Shown piece by piece: positions 52,562 to 60,142 of a stretch of 64,000 nt of DNA. The DNA comes from Micrococcales bacterium 72-143. Lineage in GTDB: Bacteria; Actinomycetota; Actinomycetes; Actinomycetales; Microbacteriaceae. Location: positions 597,842 to 661,841 of the forward strand of contig MKVM01000003.1 of NCBI GenBank assembly GCA_001898835.1, written 5' to 3'. A program made the position numbers and the translations under genes. Under the pieces are notes generated by a model, which had not been told where the DNA came from, ran no database searches, and was given only the letters and a program-made list of their open reading frames with translations. Position 1 is the first letter of the stretch. Every line of letters starts with the position of its first letter.

Positions 52562-53431
52562 ATGACGCTGCCCACGACCGACACCCGCGTCGGCTACCCC
52601 GCCGGCGAGCTCGCCTCGACCGGCCGGGTGCTGCACGTCGAGCCGCTCGCCGACGGGGGCGCCGTCGTGCTCCTCGACCGCACCGCGTTCCACCCGGTCG
52701 ACACGGCGTGGCCCGACCAGCCCGCGGATCGCGGACGGATGCGGTGGCCCGGCGGCGAGGCCGAGATCGTCGACGGCGTCACGGGCGGCGTGCACGAGGG
52801 TGCGCTCGCCCTCGGACCCGATCTCCCGGTGCGCGGCGGCACGCCCGGCTGGGTCTTCGTCGTCGGTCACGTCCTCGCGGGCGCGGGGCCCGCGGTCGGC
52901 GACACGGTCGAGGTGGAGGTCGACGCCGACCACCGCCTCGCCCTGTCGGCCGGCCACACCGGCTGCCACCTCGCCTCGCTCGCCCTCGACGCGGCCCTCG
53001 CCGAGGCGTGGACGAAGCCCGTCCGTGCCGACGCGCTCGGGCATCCGGGGTTCGACGGGGCCGCGATCACGTCGTCCCGCATCGAGCCGTGGGGGTCGGT
53101 CGACGTCTACCGTGTCGGCAGGTCGCTGCGGAAGGCCGGCTTCACGGTCGCCGCCCTCGACGACCCGGATGCCGTCGCCGCCCGTGCGAACGCGCTGCTC
53201 GCCGCGTGGGTCGCGGCCGGGGCGGCCATCCGCATCGAGCGCGACGACGACGCCCTCTCGGCCCGCCGCAGCTGGGTGTGCGAGCTGCCCGACGCCGAGG
53301 CGCGCATCCCGTGCGGGGGCACCCACCTGACGAGCCTCGCCGAGCTCGCCGCGATCACCGTCGCGCTCGAGACGGCTCCAGTCGAGGGCGGGCTCGAGTT
53401 GCGGATGCGCACGACCGTCGCCCCGGTGTGA
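52562..53431 (+). CDS. AlaX-like trans-editing aminoacyl-tRNA hydrolase
   Basis: 289-residue protein related to the editing (SAD) domain of alanyl- and threonyl-tRNA synthetases. The metal site is SAGHTGCHLASLAL (H132, H136) plus IPCGGTHLTSL (C and H, near 245). It lacks the synthetase catalytic core. Likely hydrolyses mischarged tRNA such as Ser-tRNA(Ala). TAGCGT (52549-52554) lies 7 bases before the ATG: leaderless. Confidence 0.87.
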   Translation: MTLPTTDTRVGYPAGELASTGRVLHVEPLADGGAVVLLDRTAFHPVDTAWPDQPADRGRMRWPGGEAEIVDGVTGGVHEGALALGPDLPVRGGTPGWVFVVGHVLAGAGPAVGDTVEVEVDADHRLALSAGHTGCHLASLALDAALAEAWTKPVRADALGHPGFDGAAITSSRIEPWGSVDVYRVGRSLRKAGFTVAALDDPDAVAARANALLAAWVAAGAAIRIERDDDALSARRSWVCELPDAEARIPCGGTHLTSLAELAAITVALETAPVEGGLELRMRTTVAPV

Positions 53432-53446
53432 CGCGGAGCCGAGAGG

Positions 53447-53842
53447 CTACTGCCGAGTGGTGTGCTCGATGCTCATCACCAGGACGACTCGGCTCGGGGC
53501 GTCGGCGGGGACGCTGAACTCCGGGTGACCGTAGCGCTCCGCGAGGTGCACGAAGTAGGCGGCTGCGGGATCCGGGATCACGTCGACGAGCCGGCCGCGC
53601 ACCTCGAGGTACCTCAGCGGGTTCGTCGGGTCGAGCACCGCGAGGCTCATGGAGGGGTTGTGCTGCAGATTGCGGTACTTCGCGCGGCGCGTGGAATGGG
53701 TGAACCGGAGGGTGTCGTCGACGAGCTCGAACCACATCGGATTCGCCTGCACGGTGTCGTCGGGGCGGACGGTCGACAGCACGCCGTAGTTGGGCGCGAC
53801 GAGCAGGTCCAGGTAGTCGTCGGGGATTTCGGCGAGAGGCAT
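53447..53842 (-). CDS. PPOX-class (pyridoxamine 5'-phosphate oxidase fold) protein
   Basis: 131-residue split-barrel flavin or F420-binding protein. NYGVLSTVRPDDTVQANPMWFEL and FTHSTRRAKYRNLQHNPSMSLAVLDP are typical of the TIGR03618 F420-dependent group. Substrate unknown. It lies between the AlaX-like gene and the sugar-acid locus and belongs to neither clearly. Confidence 0.85.
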   Translation of the reverse strand: MPLAEIPDDYLDLLVAPNYGVLSTVRPDDTVQANPMWFELVDDTLRFTHSTRRAKYRNLQHNPSMSLAVLDPTNPLRYLEVRGRLVDVIPDPAAAYFVHLAERYGHPEFSVPADAPSRVVLVMSIEHTTRQ

Positions 53843-53896
53843 CCTCCATCCCTACCACGGGGCGGTGGAGGAGCGCCGGGTCATCCGGCGCGCCGT

Positions 53897-54724
53897 TCAG
53901 AGCTCCGCGACGAACACGGAGCCGGATGCCGGATGCCGTGCGAGCTGTCCGGCGTCCAGCCCCTCTCGCGCGGTGGTGATGACGAGGGTGCGCTCGTCGA
54001 CGAGGACGCAGGAGGTCACGTGGGGGGCGTCGAGCTCGACGATCCGGTCGACCCGGCCGTCGTCGCGGTGGCGTCGCACCTCGCCGGCACCCCAGGCCGC
54101 GACCCACACGCCTCCCGCGGAATCGATCCACAGCCCGTCGGGCAGCCCGTCGTCGACGCGGAAGGCGGTGATCCAGCGGAGGGGGTCGCGTCGGTAGTCG
54201 CACCAGGACACGGTGCGCGCGAGCGAGTCGACGTGGTGCAGGCGCCCGTCGGGATGGAAGGCGACGCCGTTCGAGAGACGGACGCCCTCGCGCAGCACGG
54301 TCGTGCGGCCGTCCGGTTCGATGCGCAGCAACTGCTCGTGCGGCTCGTCGCGCCCCCGGGACAGGGTGCCCACGATGACGCGGCCGTCCGGGTCGAGGCA
54401 GCCGTCGTTGAGCCGTCGGACGCCGTCGTCGGGGAACAGCTCGGCGCCGCGCTCGATGGTGCCCTCGGCGGCCAGCCGGGCGACGCGCGTGCCCTCGGCG
54501 AGCACGAACCCTCCGCTGCCGTCGGGGAGTGCACACGATAGGGAGGTCGGCGCCTGGTGGAGCTGCGCGATCTCGTCCCACGCGCCGGGTGGGGCGGCGT
54601 AGAGCCGGCCCTTCTCGACGTCCACCCAGCTGACCCGACGCGTGACGGCGTCCCACCGGGCGCTCTCGCCGAGCTCCAGCCGCTGGGTGCCGACGGCGCG
54701 CGCGCGGACCCGGACTGGGCTCAT
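53897..54724 (-). CDS. SMP-30/gluconolactonase-type sugar lactonase
   Basis: 275-residue beta-propeller lactonase. ELGESARWDAVTRRVSWVDV carries the metal glutamate near 18; RLNDGCLDPDGRVIVGTL, RLSNGVAFHPDGR and DGLPDGLWIDSAGGVWVAAWGAGEVRR carry the asparagine and aspartate ligands. It likely hydrolyses an aldonolactone to the free acid. Starts on the ATG overlapping the SDR stop (ATGA). Third gene of the dgoD-SDR-lactonase operon; the substrate is inferred from dgoD to be galactonolactone. Confidence 0.88.
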   Translation of the reverse strand: MSPVRVRARAVGTQRLELGESARWDAVTRRVSWVDVEKGRLYAAPPGAWDEIAQLHQAPTSLSCALPDGSGGFVLAEGTRVARLAAEGTIERGAELFPDDGVRRLNDGCLDPDGRVIVGTLSRGRDEPHEQLLRIEPDGRTTVLREGVRLSNGVAFHPDGRLHHVDSLARTVSWCDYRRDPLRWITAFRVDDGLPDGLWIDSAGGVWVAAWGAGEVRRHRDDGRVDRIVELDAPHVTSCVLVDERTLVITTAREGLDAGQLARHPASGSVFVAEL

Positions 54725-55482
54725 GCGAAGCGCGCCCCGAGACCGCCGTCGACCTCCCAGTCGGCGCCGGTGACGTAGGAGGCGCGGTCGGAGCCCACGA
54801 ACACCACGACCTCCGCCACCTCGGCGGGCGTGCCGAGTCGGCGCAGCGGCTGGGTGGCGGTGATCCGGGCGCGCTCGTCGTTCCCGAGCCGCGCGAGGCC
54901 CGCTTCGACCCGCTCGCTGAGCGTCCAGCCGGGCGTCACGGTATTGACGCGGACACCGTGCGGCCCGAAGTCGAGGGCGAGCGAGCGGGTGAGGCCCGCC
55001 ACGCCGGCCTTCGCCGCGGCATAGGGGAACGCGCCCTCCGCCGTCTGGCGCGAGTGGAGCGAGCCGATGTTGACGATCGCGCCGCGGCGGCGCTCGACCA
55101 TCGAGGGCAGCACGGCGCGGCTGAGCAGCCACGGCGCCTTCAGGTCCAGGTCGAGCACGGCGTCCCACTCCGCGCCGGTCATCGAGCGGGCGTCGGCGGA
55201 GGAGTCGCGACTCGCGCTGTTGACGAGCACGTCGATCCCGGGCTCCTCCTCGAGGATGCGCGCGACCGCGGCCCCGACGGCGCCCTCGTCCGTCACGTCC
55301 ACCACGAGCGGATGCGCGCGCTCGCCGAGCGCCGTCGCCCGGGCGGCGAGCGCCGCGTCGTCGACGTCGAGCAGCCACACCGAGCGCGCCTCCTCGCGCA
55401 GGCCGGCGGCGGCGGTCGCCGCGCCGATCCCGAGCGCGCCGCCGGTGATGACGGCGGTCGCGCCGTGCCAGAGTCCTACCAT
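54721..55482 (-). CDS. SDR-family sugar 1-dehydrogenase (candidate galactose dehydrogenase)
   Basis: 253-residue classical SDR. TAVITGGALGIGAATA is the cofactor motif (TGxxxGIG), VLVNSAS the NNAG equivalent, INIGSLHSRQ the serine site and YAAAKAGVAG the YxxxK. It overlaps dgoD by 7 bases and the lactonase by 4. In such operons this SDR oxidises the aldose to its lactone. Galactose is inferred from the dgoD neighbour; L-fucose or arabinose are alternatives. Confidence 0.8.
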   Translation of the reverse strand: MVGLWHGATAVITGGALGIGAATAAAGLREEARSVWLLDVDDAALAARATALGERAHPLVVDVTDEGAVGAAVARILEEEPGIDVLVNSASRDSSADARSMTGAEWDAVLDLDLKAPWLLSRAVLPSMVERRRGAIVNIGSLHSRQTAEGAFPYAAAKAGVAGLTRSLALDFGPHGVRVNTVTPGWTLSERVEAGLARLGNDERARITATQPLRRLGTPAEVAEVVVFVGSDRASYVTGADWEVDGGLGARFA

Positions 55483-56624
55483 TCCGCGAGGCTCCCGTCG
55501 TCGTGGCGCCAGATGGGCGCGTGCCAATCGTGCCCGGTCTCGGCGGCGCGGCGCACGGCCTGCTCGTCGATCCGGATGCCGAGGCCGTCGCCCTCGAGTC
55601 GTGCGATGCCCCCGTCGACGATGTCGAAGACGCTCGTGTCGACGAGATAGTCGAGCACGTCCCAGCCCTCGTTGTAGTGGATACCGCGGCTCTGCTCCTG
55701 GATGAGGAAGTTCGGCGAGGCGAAGTCGACCTGGAGGCTCGCCGCGAGCGCGATCGGTCCGAGCGGTGAGTGGGGTGCGATCGACGCGCCGCGCAGCTCC
55801 GCCTGCGCGGCGATCCGCCGGGTCTCCGAGATGCCGCCGGCGTGCGAGACGTCGGGCTGCGCGACGGCGATGCCGGCGGCGAGCAGCGGGGCGAAATCCC
55901 ATCGCGAGTAGGCGCGCTCACCCGTCGCGATGGGGAGGGAGGTGCTCGCGACGAGCGCGGGCAGCTCGCTCGCGGCGAGCTCGGGCACCACGGGCTCCTC
56001 GACGAAGATCGGCAGCAGGGGCTCGAGCAGCGGCAGCACGCGCCGGGCCATGACGGGCGAGAAGCGTCCGTGGAAGTCGAGGGCGAGATCGCGCTCGTCC
56101 CCGAGTGCCTCGCGTGCGGTCGCCGCGCGCTCGACGACGCCGTGCAGCGCGGCCGGCGTGTCGATCGGGGTGAGCGCGGGAGACGCGTTCATCTTGACGG
56201 CGGTGAAGCCCTGCTCGAGGCGGAGCGCGATGTGCTCGGCGATCTCGGCGGGCCGGTCGCCGCCGATCCAGGCGTAGACGCGCGCCCGCTCCCGCACCGG
56301 CCCGCCGAGCAGCTCGTGCACGGGTACGCCGAGACGTTTGCCGGCGAGGTCCCAGAGGGCCTGGTCGATGCCGGCGATCGCGCTCGAGAGGATCGGGCCG
56401 CCGCGGTAGAAACCGCCGCGGGTGAGCTGCTGCCAGAGATCCTCGATGCGGCGCGGGTCGGCGCCGAGCAGTTGCGGGCGCAGCTCCTCGACGGCGGCCG
56501 CGACCGTCGCGGCACGACCCTCGACGACGGGCTCGCCCCAGCCGACGAGGCCGTCGTCCGTCTCGAGGCGGAGGAACAGCCAGCGCGGGGGGACGAGGAA
56601 GGTCTCGACCCGGGTGATTCTCAT
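55476..56624 (-). CDS. dgoD: D-galactonate dehydratase
   Basis: Enolase-superfamily enzyme of 382 residues, the same length as E. coli DgoD. It matches that protein along its length as I remember it: VPPRWLFLRLETDDGLVGWGEPVVEGRA, GFYRGGPILSSAIAGIDQALWDLAGK and the end WRHDDGSLAEW. Catalytic residues are in place: D183 and H185 (ALDFHGR), E209 (FVEEPV), E236 (ATGERAYSRWD) and H285 (APHSPLGP). It makes 2-keto-3-deoxy-D-galactonate. The ATG at 56624 has GGAGAGG upstream; a longer frame to 56708 is rejected because it covers the operator. Confidence 0.9.
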   Translation of the reverse strand: MRITRVETFLVPPRWLFLRLETDDGLVGWGEPVVEGRAATVAAAVEELRPQLLGADPRRIEDLWQQLTRGGFYRGGPILSSAIAGIDQALWDLAGKRLGVPVHELLGGPVRERARVYAWIGGDRPAEIAEHIALRLEQGFTAVKMNASPALTPIDTPAALHGVVERAATAREALGDERDLALDFHGRFSPVMARRVLPLLEPLLPIFVEEPVVPELAASELPALVASTSLPIATGERAYSRWDFAPLLAAGIAVAQPDVSHAGGISETRRIAAQAELRGASIAPHSPLGPIALAASLQVDFASPNFLIQEQSRGIHYNEGWDVLDYLVDTSVFDIVDGGIARLEGDGLGIRIDEQAVRRAAETGHDWHAPIWRHDDGSLAEW

Positions 56625-56646
56625 GGCGGACCCTCTCCGTCGTCGG

Positions 56647-56655
56647 TATCTGATA
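56647..56655. promoter_or_regulatory. Candidate GntR operator, dgoD side
   Basis: TATCTGATA, an exact odd-length palindrome (TATC-T-GATA), 23 bases upstream of dgoD. An identical copy lies 65 bases away at the gntR start. Confidence 0.65.
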
Positions 56656-56711
56656 GGGGGCTCACAGTCGAGCGGCGTTCTCCACGACTTTTGGTCGTTA
56701 CGCCGCAAACA

Positions 56712-56720
56712 TATCTGATA
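56712..56720. promoter_or_regulatory. Candidate GntR operator, gntR side
   Basis: Second exact TATCTGATA. It overlaps the likely -10 element (GATAAC, 56717-56722) of the leaderless gntR transcript, whose ATG is at 56731, so binding would be autoregulatory. Confidence 0.65.
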
Positions 56721-56730
56721 ACTTCATCGC

Positions 56731-57450
56731 ATGACGACCCTCGATGCTCCCGCGGTGTCCGCGCTCGACGCCGCGACCGAGGCCCTGCAGGAGCTCGTGG
56801 TCGAGTACCTGGCTCCCGGCGAGCAGCTGCCGGCGGAGGCGGAGCTCGCCGAGCGCTTCGGCGTCTCGCGCCTCACGATGCGCGAAGCCGTCAAGGTGCT
56901 CGCCGGCCGGGGACTGCTCGACGTGGCGCGCGGGCGCCGTGCGATCGTGCGCCGGCCTGAGAGCGGCGTGCTGTCGGACTACCTCGCGATCGCGCTGCGC
57001 CGCGACCCGCGGGGGCTGCTCGAGCTCACCGAGATCCGCCGCTCGCTCGAGGTGCTGAGCGTGGGCGCCGCGGCGCGGGCGGCGGCGCCGGCGGGGCTCA
57101 CGGCCATCCGTGACGCACTCGGACGCATGGCGGACGCGGTGGACGCCGACGACCTGGACGGGTACCACGCCGCCGACCTCGAGTTCCACGCCGCGGTCGC
57201 GCTCGCCGGAGGCAATCGCATGCTCGCGCTCCTGCTGGAGAGCCTCGCCTCCTGCCTGCGGGAGAGCTTCGCGGAGTCGGCGCGCGGGCACTTCGCCCGC
57301 GGGGGCACCATGACCGACGACCTCGACGCCCACCGTCGCATCGCCGGGGCGATCGCCGCCGGCGATGCCCGTGCGGCCGAGACCGCCATGCGCACGCACC
57401 TGGACGAGGCCGAGCGCGATCTGCGCGCCGCCCGGTCCGCGCGCGCCTGA
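56731..57450 (+). CDS. FadR/GntR-family transcriptional regulator with FCD domain
   Basis: 239 residues. Winged helix at about 15-80 (LAPGEQLPAEAELAERFGVSRLTMREAVKVLAGRGLLDV) and an FCD effector domain from about 100 (LEVLSVGAAARAA, DDLDGYHAADLEFHAAVALAGGN, AHRRIAGAIAAGDARAAETAMRTHL) with the histidine and aspartate metal-binding pattern. DgoR-type regulators of galactonate genes belong to this family. It faces dgoD and probably controls both arms of the locus. It begins leaderless. Confidence 0.9.
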   Translation: MTTLDAPAVSALDAATEALQELVVEYLAPGEQLPAEAELAERFGVSRLTMREAVKVLAGRGLLDVARGRRAIVRRPESGVLSDYLAIALRRDPRGLLELTEIRRSLEVLSVGAAARAAAPAGLTAIRDALGRMADAVDADDLDGYHAADLEFHAAVALAGGNRMLALLLESLASCLRESFAESARGHFARGGTMTDDLDAHRRIAGAIAAGDARAAETAMRTHLDEAERDLRAARSARA

Positions 57451-57484
57451 GCGCGCGAGAACCATCGATGAGGAGGACACCGCG

Positions 57485-58390
57485 ATGAGGCTGATGCGAA
57501 TCGGGGCACCGGGGGAGGAGACCGTCGCGGTCTCGGCCGACGGCATCACGGCGTGGGAGATCGGGCACCTGCTGCCGCCGGGCGACGACGGCGTGCTGAC
57601 GCCCGGGGGTCTCGCGGTCGCGCGGCGCGCCCTCGAGAACCCGGCCGGTCTCGTCGAGCGCCGACTCGACGAGGTGCGGATCGCGTCGCCGCTCGCCCGT
57701 CCCGGCAAGATCGTGTGCGTCGGCCTCAACTACCGCCGCCACGCGGCAGAGGCGGGCATGGCGGTGCCGGCCGAGCCCATCCTGTTCATGAAGGCGCCCG
57801 ACACCGTCGGCGGTCCGCACGACGACGTCGTCATCCCCCCGGGGAGCGTCAAGACCGACTACGAGGTGGAGCTCGCGGTCGTCATCGGCGACACCGTGCG
57901 CGCGCTCGGCTCGCCCGAGGAGGCGCTCGCGCACGTGGCCGGATACGCGGTCGCCGACGACGTCTCGGAGCGCGAGTTCCAGCTCGAGCGCGGCGGGCAG
58001 TGGGACAAGGGCAAGAACGCGGAGACCTTCTCCCCGCTCGGGCCGTTCCTGGTGACCGCCGACGAGGTGCCCGACCCGCAGGCGCTGCGGCTGCGCACCC
58101 GGATCGACGGCGAGGTCCGGCAGGACTCCAGCACCGCCGACATGATCTTCCCGGTCGCGCACCTGGTCTGGTACGCGAGCCGGTTCATGACGCTGTTCCG
58201 CGGCGATGTGATCCTCACCGGAACGCCCGAAGGCGTGGGATCCGGATTCGCGCCGCCGCGGTTCCTCGCCCACGGCTCGGTCGCCGAGCTCGAGATCGAG
58301 GGTCTCGGCGTGCAGCGGCACCGCTTCGTCGCGGCCGACTCGGCGGAGGCGCGGAGCCGCCTCGCGGCGATCGACGGGGTGCGGCGATGA
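57485..58390 (+). CDS. FAH-family 2,4-diketo-3-deoxy sugar acid hydrolase (candidate)
   Basis: 301-residue fumarylacetoacetate hydrolase-fold enzyme. KIVCVGLNYRRHAAEAGM, EPILFMKAPDTVGGPHDDVVIPP and DYEVELAVVIGDTV carry the metal acids (E, E, D). The KGKNAETFSPLGPFLVT and ILTGTPEGVGSGFAPPRFL segments are typical of the LRA6/diketo-deoxyfuconate hydrolase group, which cleave 2,4-diketo acids to pyruvate plus a hydroxy acid. GAGGAGG precedes the ATG. It is followed by an SDR with ATGA overlap, the pair used in hydrolytic rhamnose and fucose routes. Confidence 0.85.
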   Translation: MRLMRIGAPGEETVAVSADGITAWEIGHLLPPGDDGVLTPGGLAVARRALENPAGLVERRLDEVRIASPLARPGKIVCVGLNYRRHAAEAGMAVPAEPILFMKAPDTVGGPHDDVVIPPGSVKTDYEVELAVVIGDTVRALGSPEEALAHVAGYAVADDVSEREFQLERGGQWDKGKNAETFSPLGPFLVTADEVPDPQALRLRTRIDGEVRQDSSTADMIFPVAHLVWYASRFMTLFRGDVILTGTPEGVGSGFAPPRFLAHGSVAELEIEGLGVQRHRFVAADSAEARSRLAAIDGVRR

Positions 58391-59142
58391 GCGCCTTCCC
58401 CGACGGCTACGGCGTCATGGTCATCGGCGGAGGCGCGGGGATCGGCGAGGCGACCGCCAGGTACCTGGCGGCCGCGGGCGTCGCCGTCATGGTCGCCGAC
58501 CGCGACGCCGCAGGCGCCGAACGCGTCGCGGATGCGATCGTCGCCGCGGGCGGACGGGCGACGGGTGTGCGGGTCGACGTCACCGATCCCGAGACCCTCG
58601 CCGAGGCGCTCACGGCGATGCTCGGCTGGAACGGACGGCTGCACGGCGTGCTGAACTCGGCCGGGATCCAGGGTCCGCTGGGGCGGCCGAGCCACGAGGT
58701 CGAGATCGCGGAGTTCGAGTCCACGCTGCGGGTCAATCTCACCGCGGGTCTCGTGATCGCGCGCGAGCTCATCCCCGAGATGCTGCGCCACGGCTACGGC
58801 CGCGTCGTGCACCTCGCCTCGATCGCCGGCAAGGAGGGCAACCCGAACATGGTCGCCTACTCGGCGAGCAAGGCGGGGCTCATCGGCATGGTGAAGGCGC
58901 AGGGCAAGGAGTACGCGGGGACCGGGGTCGTGGTCAACGCCATCGCGCCCGCTGTGATCCGCACGCCGTTCCTCGACAGCCAGCCGGCCGAGGTCGTCGA
59001 CTACATGGTGCAGCGCATCCCCATGGGACGCGTGGGCGAGCCGGTTGAGGTCGCCGCGCTCGCCGCCTTCGCGGTGTCCCCCGCGTGCAGCTTCACGACC
59101 GGCTTCACCTTCGACGCGTCGGGCGGGCGGGCGACGTACTGA
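58387..59142 (+). CDS. SDR-family dehydrogenase (candidate 2-keto-3-deoxy sugar acid 4-dehydrogenase)
   Basis: 251-residue classical SDR. VMVIGGGAGIGEATARYLAA, LHGVLNSAGIQGPLG, LASIAGKEGNPNMVAYSASKAGLIG (serine and YxxxK) and FTFDASGGRATY. The IAGKEGNPN...YSASKAG segment resembles 2-keto-3-deoxyrhamnonate and fuconate 4-dehydrogenases. It would supply the diketo substrate of the FAH enzyme with which it is coupled. Substrate not proven. Confidence 0.8.
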   Translation: MSAFPDGYGVMVIGGGAGIGEATARYLAAAGVAVMVADRDAAGAERVADAIVAAGGRATGVRVDVTDPETLAEALTAMLGWNGRLHGVLNSAGIQGPLGRPSHEVEIAEFESTLRVNLTAGLVIARELIPEMLRHGYGRVVHLASIAGKEGNPNMVAYSASKAGLIGMVKAQGKEYAGTGVVVNAIAPAVIRTPFLDSQPAEVVDYMVQRIPMGRVGEPVEVAALAAFAVSPACSFTTGFTFDASGGRATY

Positions 59143-59143
59143 G

Positions 59144-60142
59144 ATGGACGCATCGCTGTCGGAGCTGCTCACCGGGGAGACGGTCGGCGGCTACCTCGCC
59201 GCCCGTGGCATCCCCGCCCGCGACGCCGCGGAGCCGCTCGCGGGCGGCGTGAGCAACGTCGTGCTCGCGGTGCGCGCGCAGGACGGCCGCGAACTCGTCG
59301 TGAAGCAGTCGCTCGAGCGACTCCGGGTGGCGGCCGAGTGGCACGCGCCGAAGCGGCGGATCCTGTCGGAGGCGGCGGGACTCGCGACGCTGCGGAGCCT
59401 GGATGCGGATGCCGCGCCCGCCGTCGTCGACGTCGATCCGGAGCGGATGGTGCTCGTGCTCGAGCGCGCACCCGAGGGCGCCGAGGACTGGAAGGCGGCG
59501 CTGCTGCGGGGCGAGGCGGATCCGGTGGTGGCCGCCCGCCTCGGCCGCATCGTCGGCCTCATGCACCGGGAGACCGCGGGCCGCCCGTTGCCCGCGCTGC
59601 TCGAGGACGATCCCGAGGCGTTCGAGGCGCTGCGCCTGGACCCGTATCACGGCGAGGTGGCCAGGCGGCTGCCCGGGCTCGCGGCGCGCGTGCGCGAGGT
59701 GGCCGATGGCATCCGGGCGACGCGCGTCTGCCTCGTGCACGGCGACCTCTCGCCGAAGAACGTTCTCGTACTGCCGGACGGGCGGGTCTGGCTCATCGAC
59801 TTCGAGGTGGCGCATCGTGGCGACCCGGTCTTCGACCTCGCCTTCCTGCTGAGCCACCTCGTGCTCAAGGCGATGCGCCGCCCCGAGGCCGCCGAGCGCT
59901 ACGTCGACGCCGCAGATGCGTTCCTCGCCGCCTATCGCGAGTCGCGGGGGGCGATCCCGCCCGACGCGGAGCTCCTCCCGCAGCTGGCCTGCCTGCTGCT
60001 CGCGCGTGTCGTCGGCAAGTCGCCCGTCGACTACCTGGACTCCGCGCAGCGCGACGCGGTGCTCGCCATCGGAACCCGGCTGCTGGGCGGCGCGCCGCCC
60101 AGCCTCGCCGCGCTCCTCGACCAGCTCCGGAGGCTGTCATGA
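59144..60142 (+). CDS. APH-fold small-molecule kinase, unknown substrate (candidate glycerate kinase)
   Basis: 332-residue phosphotransferase of the aminoglycoside/choline kinase fold. ATP lysine K54 (LVVKQS), catalytic loop CLVHGDLSPKNVLV (D201, N206) and metal motif LIDFEVAHRGDPVFDLAF (D219). SNVVLAV is the glycine-loop equivalent. Starts 1 base after the SDR and overlaps the enolase paralog by 4 bases, so kinase and enolase are coupled. Family members include methylthioribose and homoserine kinases; a glycerate substrate is inferred only from the pathway. Confidence 0.85.
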   Translation: MDASLSELLTGETVGGYLAARGIPARDAAEPLAGGVSNVVLAVRAQDGRELVVKQSLERLRVAAEWHAPKRRILSEAAGLATLRSLDADAAPAVVDVDPERMVLVLERAPEGAEDWKAALLRGEADPVVAARLGRIVGLMHRETAGRPLPALLEDDPEAFEALRLDPYHGEVARRLPGLAARVREVADGIRATRVCLVHGDLSPKNVLVLPDGRVWLIDFEVAHRGDPVFDLAFLLSHLVLKAMRRPEAAERYVDAADAFLAAYRESRGAIPPDAELLPQLACLLLARVVGKSPVDYLDSAQRDAVLAIGTRLLGGAPPSLAALLDQLRRLS

